From positions 1 through 64,000 of IMG/VR virus record IMGVR_UViG_3300042887_002087: a DNA stretch of 64,000 bases, one strand, 5' to 3'. Of this stretch, positions 1-7,535 are shown in pieces. Each line of letters opens with the position of its first letter. The stretch's first letter is position 1. This DNA is from a virus. A program made the position numbers and the translations under genes. The notes under the pieces are model-generated. The model saw only the letters and a list, made by a program, of their open reading frames with translations. It ran no database searches and had not been told where the DNA came from.

Positions 1-279
1 AGAATTAACTTTTTCATCTGTGTTGTTTTTAATAATAGTTATGTTTTTTGTAACGTTGTTAATCTCTTTATCTACACTAACAATGTGATTATCAACTTTT
101 TCAATTTGATCGTCTATTTTATCGTTTGCAATGTAAACAGAATCAATATCCTTTTGTATGGACTCAATTTTAGAATTATACCCCGCAACATCAGTTTTTA
201 TACCTTGATTTTGAAATATGGTATAAGCAGCTAAACAAGCAATCAAAACTAATAGGATGTTTGTTTTATTAATCTTCAT
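1..279 (-). CDS. Membrane-anchored coiled-coil protein, spanin-like (3' end outside window)
   Basis: The gene reads leftward off the window, so only the first 93 residues are visible. One hydrophobic segment lies at about residues 8-22 (ILLVLIACLAAYTIF). It is followed to the edge by a charged, I/D/N/K-rich stretch with heptad-like spacing. A single N-terminal membrane anchor plus an extended coiled coil is the architecture of inner-membrane spanins and of other tethered lysis or accessory proteins; no family signature proves either. The ATG at 277-279 lies 14 bp from a perfect late-type box (294-301). The clpP terminator (307-328) lies further upstream, so this is probably its own late unit. 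A late, membrane-tethered protein is consistent with a lysis role, but this is inference. Confidence 0.55.
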   Translation of the reverse strand, partial: MKINKTNILLVLIACLAAYTIFQNQGIKTDVAGYNSKIESIQKDIDSVYIANDKIDDQIEKVDNHIVSVDKEINNVTKNITIIKNNTDEKVNS

Positions 280-293
280 ATTATACGTTTTAT

Positions 294-301
294 TATAAAT
301 A
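294..301 (-). promoter_or_regulatory. Late-type promoter box (TATTTATA) for the coiled-coil gene
   Basis: A perfect TATTTATA on the sense strand, 14 nt before the ATG at 279 and just downstream of the clpP terminator. It is the same box that precedes the structural operons. Confidence 0.6.
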
Positions 302-306
302 TGAAG

Positions 307-328
307 AAAGGGGGTTTTATCCCCCTTT
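307..328 (-). terminator. Intrinsic terminator after clpP-like gene
   Basis: A perfect 8-bp stem (AAAGGGGG with CCCCCTTT) and a 6-nt loop begin a few bases after the clpP stop codon. The trailing T tract is short (TTTCTTC), so efficiency is uncertain. It could work in both directions. Confidence 0.7.
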
Positions 329-332
329 AACT

Positions 333-1010
333 TTATTTCTTCTTTTTACCCACGATTTCGTCGATGATACCATAGGATAGTGCGTCTTCAGCATTTAACC
401 ACAAATCACGAGTCGCATCGTTTTTAACTTGTTCAGCTGGTTTTCCACAATACCCACCCAATAATTCAAATAGGATATTATTAACTTTTCTCCACTCAAC
501 CATACTGATTTCAGCGTCTTGGATGTTTCCAACCGCTCCACCTGAAGATTGGTGTAACATTGTTTGGGAGAACCTCAACGAACCTCTTTTACCTTTGGTA
601 CCTGCACCTAATAGGACTGAACCCATTGAAGCTGCCATACCTGTATTGATGGTTCTAATGTCTGATTTGATATAATCCATTACATCTACCATAGAAAGAC
701 CTGACTTAACTGATCCACCAGGACTGTCGATGTGCATTGTAATATCGTTACTGTCGATACTGTCTAAGAACATTAACTGAGCCTGAACAATGGTGGACAT
801 ATGATCGTCTACACCACCCGCAACCCAAATGATACGTTCCATCATCAAACGTGAGAACACGTCCATAACGGTCACATTTAAGCTTCGTTCCTCTAAGATG
901 TAAGGAGTTAAACTGTTTTCTACTTTTTGATTGTAATAGTCCAATTTCAACGAACTAATACCCTTGTCTTTTGCATAAAGACCAAACTGTTGGTAATCTT
1001 TTGGTGTCAT
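333..1010 (-). CDS. clpP: ClpP-like serine protease
   Basis: This 225-residue protein has the ClpP/crotonase fold signatures in order. SRLMMERIIWV at 53-63 is the N-terminal ClpP strand. The oxyanion glycine loop SPGGSV is at 96-101, the nucleophile Ser128 is in GMAASMG, His153 is in TMLHQSSGG, and Asp202 starts DLWLNAEDAL, followed by YGIIDEIV. All three catalytic residues are present and the length is near that of bacterial ClpP. The N-terminus is about 20 residues longer than the mature bacterial enzyme. Phage ClpP homologues are known either as partners or decoys of host Clp ATPases or as prohead proteases; context here (next to gp46, early-type unit without the late box) does not decide. 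A TATATTTG sequence (1028-1035), matching the Bacteroidota -7 consensus TAnnTTTG, lies upstream of the start, without a convincing -33 element. Confidence 0.9.
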   Translation of the reverse strand: MTPKDYQQFGLYAKDKGISSLKLDYYNQKVENSLTPYILEERSLNVTVMDVFSRLMMERIIWVAGGVDDHMSTIVQAQLMFLDSIDSNDITMHIDSPGGSVKSGLSMVDVMDYIKSDIRTINTGMAASMGSVLLGAGTKGKRGSLRFSQTMLHQSSGGAVGNIQDAEISMVEWRKVNNILFELLGGYCGKPAEQVKNDATRDLWLNAEDALSYGIIDEIVGKKKK

Positions 1011-1027
1011 AAATTTAGTTTATAGGA

Positions 1028-1035
1028 CAAATATA
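1028..1035 (-). promoter_or_regulatory. Possible Bacteroidota-type -7 element
   Basis: TATATTTG on the sense strand, 17 nt before the clpP start, matches TAnnTTTG. No clear TTTG -33 box was found at the expected distance, so this is tentative. Confidence 0.25.
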
Positions 1036-1051
1036 ATTAAGATATTCGAAA

Positions 1052-3388
1052 CTAAGAAATTTTTGTTGTAATAAAATCCACAGACGAAACATTCTCCTCT
1101 TTTTTAATCATAATGATGTTATCCGACCAATTACGTATTAAAGAATTATGTGATATAACAAGTATATGGTCAAAATAATTTTTAATCTTTTTAAAGAACT
1201 CACCTACCATTTCAAGGTTCTCATCTGCAATCTTACCGAACACTTCGTCCATTACAACTATATTGGGCTTGGGTAAAGATGATATCTTAGTTAATACACT
1301 ACGAAGTGCTAATGAGGATATGGTTCTTTCATAACCAGATCCCGCATTAAGAGGTTTAACAATTCGTGTCTCTGTATCTATCATAATAAATTCAACCTCG
1401 TTCTTATCGTTTATATTCATCTCTAAAATGAAATGACAACTATCCACCAACAAACGATATAATTCTTGATTGATTAATGGAATCATATTTTTAAGAATAA
1501 TTTTGGATATACCATTCTTACCATATACCGTTAAGTATATTTTAAACACGGCAGATAATTCTTCCTCAGCTGTAATCTTTTTAATTAATTCTTCATTAAT
1601 ACCAATCTTCTCATTCATGTTAGTAATGTTATTGGTATGTTTTTCTATATTCGTATTCGTTTGTCTAATGTCTCCGTTAGCGGTTTCTATTTTAGTTTTA
1701 AGTGCAATAACTTCAGCATCAATCTTTTGGTTCTCTTCAAGTTTCTTTTTATTACTTTCGTAATTGTCTAATCTTTTTTGTTTACTATCAATTTCCAATT
1801 GTTTTTGTTCTACTTCTAATTCATATCTTTCTTTACGAAGTTTATTTCTTTCGTAATTTTCAAATTCAGTTTTTAATTTATCAAACCCTTCAGATTGTTC
1901 CTTTAATAAATCAAACTGTATTTGATTTAATTCCATTTCTTTAATGATGTCTTCAATTTCTTTTTTAATCTTTTCAATTTCATCCGTATGATCTACTTCA
2001 TCTAACGCACGATTACAAGTAGGACAAACTGTTCCTTCTTCAAATTGTTTAATTAGTTTTTCTCTTTGGGTCTTTTCATGTTTGGATACAACATCAATTC
2101 CTTGTAGGTTTGCCATTTCACCTCTTAACTCTTTGTGTTGGTCTTCATCGTAGAATTGTGATGGTTCGATTACATTAACTCCATTGGCGTTTGTTTGACT
2201 TACATTTTTTTGAGTTAATAAAAAAGTAACTTCTCTTTGTAATAAAACTGGATTGGTATTGATAAGTTCCTTATCTACGTCGTTGTTTCTTTTTAAAAAT
2301 ACTTCGTCTCTTTTCTTTTCTAACTTTGTTAATTCTTTTTCAAATTTACCTAACTCTTTTGTTAATTTAACAATCTCACTTTCAGAGTTAGTTATACTTT
2401 CTTTGTATGTTTCATTATCGGATTCTAAACTAACTTTGTTATATGTGTTAGATACTAATTTCTTAGACCAATCATTATACATCTCTTTAGCAATTTCTTC
2501 TTTTGCTTTAAGACTTTCTAATCCCATGAACTTTGTTAATATCTGTCCACGAGCTGTTGGTTTAGACTCAATAAGTTCTTCTAAGTTATAACCAGTTGTT
2601 AATATAGTTGATAAGAAGTCTTCTTGTGTTCCAATTGCAGACGATATAAATGCTTCCGTCTCTCTTCTTTGTTCGCCGGATAAATTTACAATAGATCCGT
2701 CTTCAGCTTTCTTAAAAAATTCTAAGTCATTCTTAACCGTGTATTCACCTGACTTACTCATCTTACGAGATGTCTTTCTCTCAATTACATAATCATCTCC
2801 ATCAATTGTAATCTCACCACGAACACTCACATCATTCTTATCGGTAAATCTATTAAAGATTTCTCCGTTAGTTTTAGTTTTAGTTGTTGTGTTGAAGAAT
2901 AGAAACATCAATAGATCTACAGATGATGTAGACTTACCACCGAAATTCTTTGGTGTGGATTCGATTACCGTAATACCGTCCAACCCAGTAAAATCAATAA
3001 CGTTATTATCTCCGAATGATAGAAAATTAGAAAACTCCACTTTCCTAATATACCATTTATTATATCTAACTTTGTTTTCATTTAATTTGTCTATTTGGGA
3101 ATTTACTTTATTATCTAATCTTTCCATTAACTCCTCCTTAATGATTATTTCATTGTCGGAAAGAAAATCCTTCATCAATTTCTTTTGGTATTGATGATCT
3201 AAGATGTTATCAGATGCTTCTAAAGACTCTAAACGTGTTTGATTAACATTAGTTAAAGTCTTAGTAATTACCTGAACGGTCTTCGCATTATACTTTTTCT
3301 CAAAATAAGATTTCACCCTTCTGATTTTCTCAGGAGTGAAATTCTCAGGTACATCTTCCCAAGTTACTTTTATAAAAGGATTACTCAT
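1052..3388 (-). CDS. gp46: Recombination endonuclease large subunit, gp46/SbcC/Rad50-type ATPase
   Basis: This 778-residue SMC-like ATPase pairs with gp47 (6711-7535) to resect DNA ends for recombination-dependent replication. The P-loop region is STPKNFGGKS at 144-153, lacking the usual first Gly. Long coiled-coil arms flank a zinc hook, CPTC at 455-458. The ABC signature region is GSGYERTISSLAL at 683-695, Walker B is IVVMDE at 710-715, and the H-loop is VISHN near 744-748. An N-terminal extension of about 113 residues precedes RKVEFSNFLSFGDN, where T4 gp46 would normally begin. Its sequence is charged and helical with no recognised domain. The 3' end of the upstream methyltransferase gene overlaps this start by 8 bp (3381-3388), suggesting one transcript. 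Confidence 0.92.
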   Translation of the reverse strand: MSNPFIKVTWEDVPENFTPEKIRRVKSYFEKKYNAKTVQVITKTLTNVNQTRLESLEASDNILDHQYQKKLMKDFLSDNEIIIKEELMERLDNKVNSQIDKLNENKVRYNKWYIRKVEFSNFLSFGDNNVIDFTGLDGITVIESTPKNFGGKSTSSVDLLMFLFFNTTTKTKTNGEIFNRFTDKNDVSVRGEITIDGDDYVIERKTSRKMSKSGEYTVKNDLEFFKKAEDGSIVNLSGEQRRETEAFISSAIGTQEDFLSTILTTGYNLEELIESKPTARGQILTKFMGLESLKAKEEIAKEMYNDWSKKLVSNTYNKVSLESDNETYKESITNSESEIVKLTKELGKFEKELTKLEKKRDEVFLKRNNDVDKELINTNPVLLQREVTFLLTQKNVSQTNANGVNVIEPSQFYDEDQHKELRGEMANLQGIDVVSKHEKTQREKLIKQFEEGTVCPTCNRALDEVDHTDEIEKIKKEIEDIIKEMELNQIQFDLLKEQSEGFDKLKTEFENYERNKLRKERYELEVEQKQLEIDSKQKRLDNYESNKKKLEENQKIDAEVIALKTKIETANGDIRQTNTNIEKHTNNITNMNEKIGINEELIKKITAEEELSAVFKIYLTVYGKNGISKIILKNMIPLINQELYRLLVDSCHFILEMNINDKNEVEFIMIDTETRIVKPLNAGSGYERTISSLALRSVLTKISSLPKPNIVVMDEVFGKIADENLEMVGEFFKKIKNYFDHILVISHNSLIRNWSDNIIMIKKEENVSSVDFITTKIS

Positions 3389-4493
3389 TAGTTTTTATTT
3401 CATCAATGAAACCATTATTAATTAATACACCTTGTATTAAATCTGATCTTAAATTAAACGCTCCGTTTGTTGATTTAAAAGATACTTTAGACCAATCGGT
3501 ATTAGTAAGTAAATTAAAAATATTTTCTTTATCTTTTAATATGACAATACCATATCCGGTTTTTTTAGGTAATGATAAAAAATTATCATGTATCCTCATA
3601 TTATCCTGACCAAAACAAGTCAATGGAAGATATATGTCACATTTATCTAACATATTTTTATTTCTCGTCGTTGCAATCGTTCCTCCATTAGACAACGAAT
3701 ATAATTTTATATAATCATTACATGTTCTATTATCCTTTCCAATTTTAAAATTTTTAGACCATATTTGAAATATGACATTAACCTTAACTTCTTTTCCATC
3801 AGGAAAATAAAAATGAGGATTAATGTTTGAACTGTATATTAAATTCAACCCTTCTACTCTTGATTTAGTCGATCCTTTACCGTCACTATCAAATAGTTGT
3901 GGCAATATAAAACCAACAAAATCTGCGTAGTTTGAATGATTTAAAAATCTTAAAGCCAAATTTGATCTTAAACCAAAAGGTGGATTACCTAAAACCAAAT
4001 ATTTCTTATCCGTATCGGGTGACCATTTCAAATAATCTTTAATAACAATATTTTCTAAATTACTTTCAATGTCAATACCAATTCTTCTATCTTCAGGAAA
4101 TAAATTATAAAAACTACCGTCCCCAACGGATGGTTCTACATATGTGTATTCTAATTCATCTACATCATGTTCTTTTAAAACCGTTTGGAAAAGATCAAAA
4201 CATAATTTGGCAGTTTCTTTTGATGTAAAGAATTGATCTTTTTCTTTTGGAGTTAATGTTGATAGATCAACAGGTATACCCAACATTTCCGATAAATCAA
4301 ATTTATAATAATTGGGTACATTATCAAGATCAATCCATCTTTTTATTGTACCGTTATTAACATTGATATATTTTGATATATGTTTTATACCCTCAATCCC
4401 TAAACTAATTTTTTCTTTTTTTGTTTGTTCTTTAGTAAAAGTAATGTTAGAGTATTTTTCAATACATTTAAATAAAATATCTAAATTATCCAT
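3381..4493 (-). CDS. N6-adenine DNA methyltransferase with N-terminal HTH-like region
   Basis: This 370-residue protein carries the class I adenine-methylase motifs: QFFTSKETA (88-96), resembling the QFFTP segment of N6_Mtase enzymes; motif I EPSVGDGSF (120-128) for S-adenosylmethionine; acidic motif II near GIDIE (139-143); and catalytic motif IV NPPF (170-173). Residues about 30-75 (IKHISKYINVNNGTIKRW and following) resemble a helix-turn-helix, perhaps for target recognition or autoregulation. Its start overlaps the end of the upstream nuclease-like gene by 8 bp, and its end overlaps the gp46 start by 8 bp, so the three are translationally linked. With the adjacent PD-(D/E)XK protein it resembles a type II restriction-modification pair. 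An orphan protective methylase is the alternative. Confidence 0.85.
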   Translation of the reverse strand: MDNLDILFKCIEKYSNITFTKEQTKKEKISLGIEGIKHISKYINVNNGTIKRWIDLDNVPNYYKFDLSEMLGIPVDLSTLTPKEKDQFFTSKETAKLCFDLFQTVLKEHDVDELEYTYVEPSVGDGSFYNLFPEDRRIGIDIESNLENIVIKDYLKWSPDTDKKYLVLGNPPFGLRSNLALRFLNHSNYADFVGFILPQLFDSDGKGSTKSRVEGLNLIYSSNINPHFYFPDGKEVKVNVIFQIWSKNFKIGKDNRTCNDYIKLYSLSNGGTIATTRNKNMLDKCDIYLPLTCFGQDNMRIHDNFLSLPKKTGYGIVILKDKENIFNLLTNTDWSKVSFKSTNGAFNLRSDLIQGVLINNGFIDEIKTNE

Positions 4494-5181
4494 TAATAAT
4501 TAAATGTTTTTCTAAAAATCTTTTTATTTGTTCATCTGTAGAATTATATATTTCTATTGTGTTTCCAAATCGAACTCCTTTATATAATGAACTAAGACTT
4601 AATGTTAATTTACCAACATCAGTTCTTTTTCTTATACATAATTTAACATTAAAAACTTCGTGTGTTTCAATTGGATATAATTCTGAAGGATTAATAGATG
4701 TCATAAATATTTCATTTGGGGTGATAGACATTAATATATACTTATCACATACGTTTTCTTTAAACGTCTCATATTGAAATGTATTATTGTTTGTTCCAAC
4801 TGTTGCAGTTTTAATTTCAGTCCTAACCGTTGTATTAGATTGTAATGGGTATATTTTCATATCGTAAATACCATCACCTTTATTTGTGTTTCTATCTCCA
4901 TCGTATTCAACAGTAAACGTTTTGGGGTAATTTTTAACGATTGATTCAACCATTAATTCCCCTACTTTTCCTACTGCATCTGAATTACCTAAACTTTTTA
5001 TTTTTTCGTTTTTAGACCCTACCCATTTATTGCTGGTTTTAATTTTTTCAATTGATTCTAATAAAACATTACTACAACTATTATTTTTCGATGGTGTGTC
5101 TTGTTCAATTATTTTTATTTGTTTTTCAATTTTTTGATTGTAAATCATTATATCCTCATCAGTTATTGTAATATTTGCCAT
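4486..5181 (-). CDS. Probable PD-(D/E)XK restriction endonuclease-like protein
   Basis: This 231-residue protein has the layout of a type II restriction-enzyme core: a helix with E75 in GKVGELMVES (71-80), then DGIYDMKIYP (103-112) containing D107, then RTEIKTA (120-126) with the E122-x-K124 pair. That spacing matches the E...D...ExK active site of PD-(D/E)XK nucleases. The segment FQYETFKENVCDKYILMSI after it fits the conserved strand that follows the core. It lies directly upstream of the adenine methyltransferase with an 8-bp overlap, the usual arrangement of an R-M pair. No family name is assigned from memory, and target specificity cannot be read. The alternative is a nuclease used against host DNA, with the methylase protecting the phage. 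Confidence 0.62.
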   Translation of the reverse strand: MANITITDEDIMIYNQKIEKQIKIIEQDTPSKNNSCSNVLLESIEKIKTSNKWVGSKNEKIKSLGNSDAVGKVGELMVESIVKNYPKTFTVEYDGDRNTNKGDGIYDMKIYPLQSNTTVRTEIKTATVGTNNNTFQYETFKENVCDKYILMSITPNEIFMTSINPSELYPIETHEVFNVKLCIRKRTDVGKLTLSLSSLYKGVRFGNTIEIYNSTDEQIKRFLEKHLIING

Positions 5182-5188
5182 TTTATTT

Positions 5189-5503
5189 TTATTTTATTCT
5201 ATTTTCTTCAAAAAACTCAATTATTGAATTTAGGCACCACACCGCTCCCGATGTAAAAACAGCATCAGCAAAAAGATTCCAAAATAAATTTGTTTGGAAA
5301 TAGTGATTACATAAACCACCTAACGCAAGTGACATTACCCAACCTAAGTGAAAACCCAAACATAGGGGACATGTCATAAGTTTATAAAAGAAAGAAGATT
5401 TAGTTTTTACCCATTCTCTCAAGTCTTCAAAGATTGTCGACCAAGAAATTATACACATACATCCGTAAGCGGCAAGGACCCAAAATAACATTATCATAAT
5501 CAT
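5189..5503 (-). CDS. Small membrane protein with CPLC-G motif (DUF1360-like)
   Basis: This protein of about 104 residues has two to three predicted membrane segments (residues 3-20, about 48-62 and 76-92). Between the first two lies LMTCPLCLGFHLGW, resembling the CPxCxGFW motif of the DUF1360 family found in phages and bacteria. Function is unknown. Three in-frame ATGs (5503, 5497, 5491) start MIMIML, and the choice cannot be made from the sequence. A late-type box with one mismatch (5519-5526, TATAAATT on the plus strand) lies 15 bp from the first ATG. The R-M-like genes begin 7 bp after its stop, so read-through into them is possible. Confidence 0.75.
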   Translation of the reverse strand: MIMIMLFWVLAAYGCMCIISWSTIFEDLREWVKTKSSFFYKLMTCPLCLGFHLGWVMSLALGGLCNHYFQTNLFWNLFADAVFTSGAVWCLNSIIEFFEENRIK

Positions 5504-5518
5504 TAAATTTTTTATTAT

Positions 5519-5526
5519 TATAAATT
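5519..5526 (-). promoter_or_regulatory. Weak late-type box before the CPLC membrane protein
   Basis: Sense AATTTATA, one mismatch from TATTTATA, 15 nt before the first ATG and directly after a strong hairpin (5529-5564). Confidence 0.4.
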
Positions 5527-5528
5527 AA

Positions 5529-5564
5529 AATAACCCCCATATTAATTAAAATACAGGGGTTATT
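5529..5564 (-). terminator. Hairpin terminator after the 183-residue gene
   Basis: A 9-bp perfect stem (AATAACCCC with GGGGTTATT) with a long AT-rich loop, immediately downstream of the stop at 5570. The following bases are T-rich (TTATTTTAATTT). It could act on both strands. Confidence 0.6.
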
Positions 5565-5569
5565 CTATA

Positions 5570-6121
5570 TTAAAAGTTTGTATCTAAAATGTACACACCA
5601 TCAATTAGGTTGTACACTTCAACATCTTCTCTTTTAAATGATCTCCATTCTTCAGGTTCACCTGTGGTAATCCATTTGGTTTGGAAATTTGCAACATGAC
5701 ATTTAGCGGGATTTGCAAATGTTTCAGGTCTAATTAAAATAACCTGAGAAAAATCCACATTAGTTCTAATGTAAATATTTTTATCCCATCCTTGATTTTT
5801 TTCGGGATTCCAATATTTGGACTTCCTCCACCAAGGGATGTTTACGGTTTTAAAACCTAAACCGCTTTTGTTATTAAGACCCTTGTTTTCATCTGAGAAA
5901 AAATCACCAGTCCAATTTTTGGAATGTTCGATTTCTATTCCCCAAATAGGGTCTTCTTTGTACAATAAATCAATACCGTACTTATTTGGATTTGCAATCA
6001 TTTCAAGTTCTAATGTTTCCATTGAGAATTTAATTATTGCATTTCTTGATGAGGAATCATCGAAACCTCCCGTGTTGTAGACTCTTGGTCTACCTGTAGC
6101 CATTGTTGACATAAGATTCAT
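5570..6121 (-). CDS. Hypothetical protein, possibly nuclease-fold
   Basis: This protein of 183 residues has no confident family. The core YGIDLLYKEDPIWGIEIEH, then NWTG..., VNIPWWRKSKYW and NIYIRTN looks like a compact alpha/beta protein with an acidic pair (D...ExE) spaced as in degenerate PD-(D/E)XK folds, and with several conserved-looking Trp residues. That resemblance is weak. It is bracketed by a perfect late-type box (6163-6170, 41 bp upstream) and a hairpin terminator, making it a monocistronic, probably late unit inside an otherwise early cluster. In-frame ATGs at residues 4 and 7 are alternative starts. Confidence 0.6.
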   Translation of the reverse strand: MNLMSTMATGRPRVYNTGGFDDSSSRNAIIKFSMETLELEMIANPNKYGIDLLYKEDPIWGIEIEHSKNWTGDFFSDENKGLNNKSGLGFKTVNIPWWRKSKYWNPEKNQGWDKNIYIRTNVDFSQVILIRPETFANPAKCHVANFQTKWITTGEPEEWRSFKREDVEVYNLIDGVYILDTNF

Positions 6122-6162
6122 TTTTTTATATCATTTATTTATCATTTCTGATTATAATAAAG

Positions 6163-6170
6163 TATAAATA
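6163..6170 (-). promoter_or_regulatory. Late-type promoter box before the 183-residue gene
   Basis: A perfect TATTTATA on the sense strand, 41 nt before the annotated start, in the 87-bp spacer after the KEV-repeat gene. Confidence 0.5.
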
Positions 6171-6208
6171 AATTATCTCGTAAAAAAAAGTAAGTTGCCG
6201 GAAATGTT

Positions 6209-6742
6209 TTATTCATCATACAGTGATCCTAAGTCACTATTTTTAAGGTATCTACCTTTACCTAAACCACTTAAAGATTTGGTTATTTTATCTAAATCAG
6301 ATTTTAATTTTTCATTCTCCTTCATCAACTTTTCTATCTCTTCGTTGTTGGTTATCTCTTTAATAACTTCCACAATTTTTTCAACAGGAACCTCTTTAAT
6401 GACTTCCTTTGTAACGGTCTTAGTCTTACCCTTCTTTTCAACTACAACCTCTTTAATGACCTCTATTGGTACCTCTATTCTTACTTCCTTAATTACCTCT
6501 TTAATAACTTCAATAGGTACCTCTACAATTTTTTCAACTTCAACAATCACTTCCTTTATTACCTCTTTTGTGACTTCGACTATTTCTTTAGTTCTATTAC
6601 CATTTGGTGTCTCACCATACTTTAACAAAGAAAACCCTCTATTGAAGGTTTCTTGTGCTAACTTATCTACATTATCTATTTTATTTAATTCACAATATTG
6701 AATAAACTCATTATCCAAGATTAACGTGCTCTTCGGTTTCAT
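6209..6742 (-). CDS. KEV-repeat (Lys-Glu-Val/Ile) protein
   Basis: This 177-residue protein starts with a short helical domain (residues 1-45, containing LAQETFNRGFSLLKYGETP). Residues about 52-135 are a low-complexity array of VTKEVIKEV, VEVPIEVIKEV and related units. A leucine/lysine coiled coil follows (about 137-160), then a small C-terminal tail (GKGRYLKNSDLGSLYDE). The alternating hydrophobic and charged repeat suggests an extended rod or beta-rich spacer. The function is unknown. It overlaps the 3' end of gp47 by 32 bp and so is probably translated from the same message. The repeat is also visible at DNA level (6376-6590), so length variation between relatives is likely. Confidence 0.75.
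   Translation of the reverse strand: MKPKSTLILDNEFIQYCELNKIDNVDKLAQETFNRGFSLLKYGETPNGNRTKEIVEVTKEVIKEVIVEVEKIVEVPIEVIKEVIKEVRIEVPIEVIKEVVVEKKGKTKTVTKEVIKEVPVEKIVEVIKEITNNEEIEKLMKENEKLKSDLDKITKSLSGLGKGRYLKNSDLGSLYDE
6376..6590 (-). repeat. KEV-coding degenerate tandem repeat
   Basis: Repeated ACCTCTTTAATAACTTC-like units on the plus strand encode alternating (I/V)-(K/P)-E-V blocks. It is purely coding and imperfect. Confidence 0.7.
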
Positions 6743-7535
6743 TTTCTATGTCTTTGATATCGTTTATTCTAAAGTGTAGGAACGGTTGTGCATTTTCTAA
6801 ATCGTGAAATTCATATTCATTAGATTCTACATCGTATACTCCATACCCATGATGTTTAACTGTCTCTCCAAAATTTTGTTGTATAAGACTACCAACCATT
6901 ATTGCATGACCTCCATTTGGTAATGTGAACTGTTGTCTCTTGTGAATATCACCACATAACAATAAATCTAAATCAACAAAGTTTAATTGATCATACGCAT
7001 CTTCAAACTCATAACCTAAGTCTGTCGATAACCCCATAATCGGTCCATGGAACAGTCCAACCGTTAATAAACCTTCTTGTTTTGTAAATTCAGGTCTTAC
7101 GTTGTGTTGATATAATGAATAAACAACCCATTGAACGCTACCATCGGTATCAACATAATCACCACTATCTTTTAGGTATGTGATGTGTTGATTGTCTAAT
7201 AATTGAACGACTGGTGTTATACTATCCATACGTTGTGTATTATTCTCCAAGAAGTCGTGATTACCTGGTATTATTACAACCTTACCAAAACGAGTTAACT
7301 CTTTTAAAAACCAACTCGTTAATAGTAATTGTTCATTTGAAATATTAATTTTTTGATGTGCGATATCACCCGCAACAACAATTCTAATTTCGTTATGTGA
7401 TATATTTTCATCTGCCCATTCTAAAAATTTTACACTTAATTCATTTAATAATATTTCGAATTGTTCTCTATACAAATCATGCATTTGAATTGTACGAATA
7501 TGTAAATCAGCAATATGAATTATCTTTTTGACCAT
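6711..7535 (-). CDS. gp47: Recombination endonuclease small subunit, gp47/SbcD/Mre11-type nuclease
   Basis: This 274-residue calcineurin-like phosphoesterase is the nuclease partner of gp46. The metal-binding motifs are in order: DLH at 10-12, GD at 56-57 in VVAGDIAH, GNHD at 91-94, LFHG near 161-164, and GDIH at 195-198. It is shorter than T4 gp47 (339 residues), lacking much of the C-terminal capping region. The gene overlaps the upstream RecB/Cas4-like nuclease by 16 bp and the downstream KEV-repeat gene by 32 bp. In T4, genes 47 and 46 are close neighbours; here about 3.3 kb of other genes separate them. Confidence 0.93.
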   Translation of the reverse strand: MVKKIIHIADLHIRTIQMHDLYREQFEILLNELSVKFLEWADENISHNEIRIVVAGDIAHQKINISNEQLLLTSWFLKELTRFGKVVIIPGNHDFLENNTQRMDSITPVVQLLDNQHITYLKDSGDYVDTDGSVQWVVYSLYQHNVRPEFTKQEGLLTVGLFHGPIMGLSTDLGYEFEDAYDQLNFVDLDLLLCGDIHKRQQFTLPNGGHAIMVGSLIQQNFGETVKHHGYGVYDVESNEYEFHDLENAQPFLHFRINDIKDIENETEEHVNLG

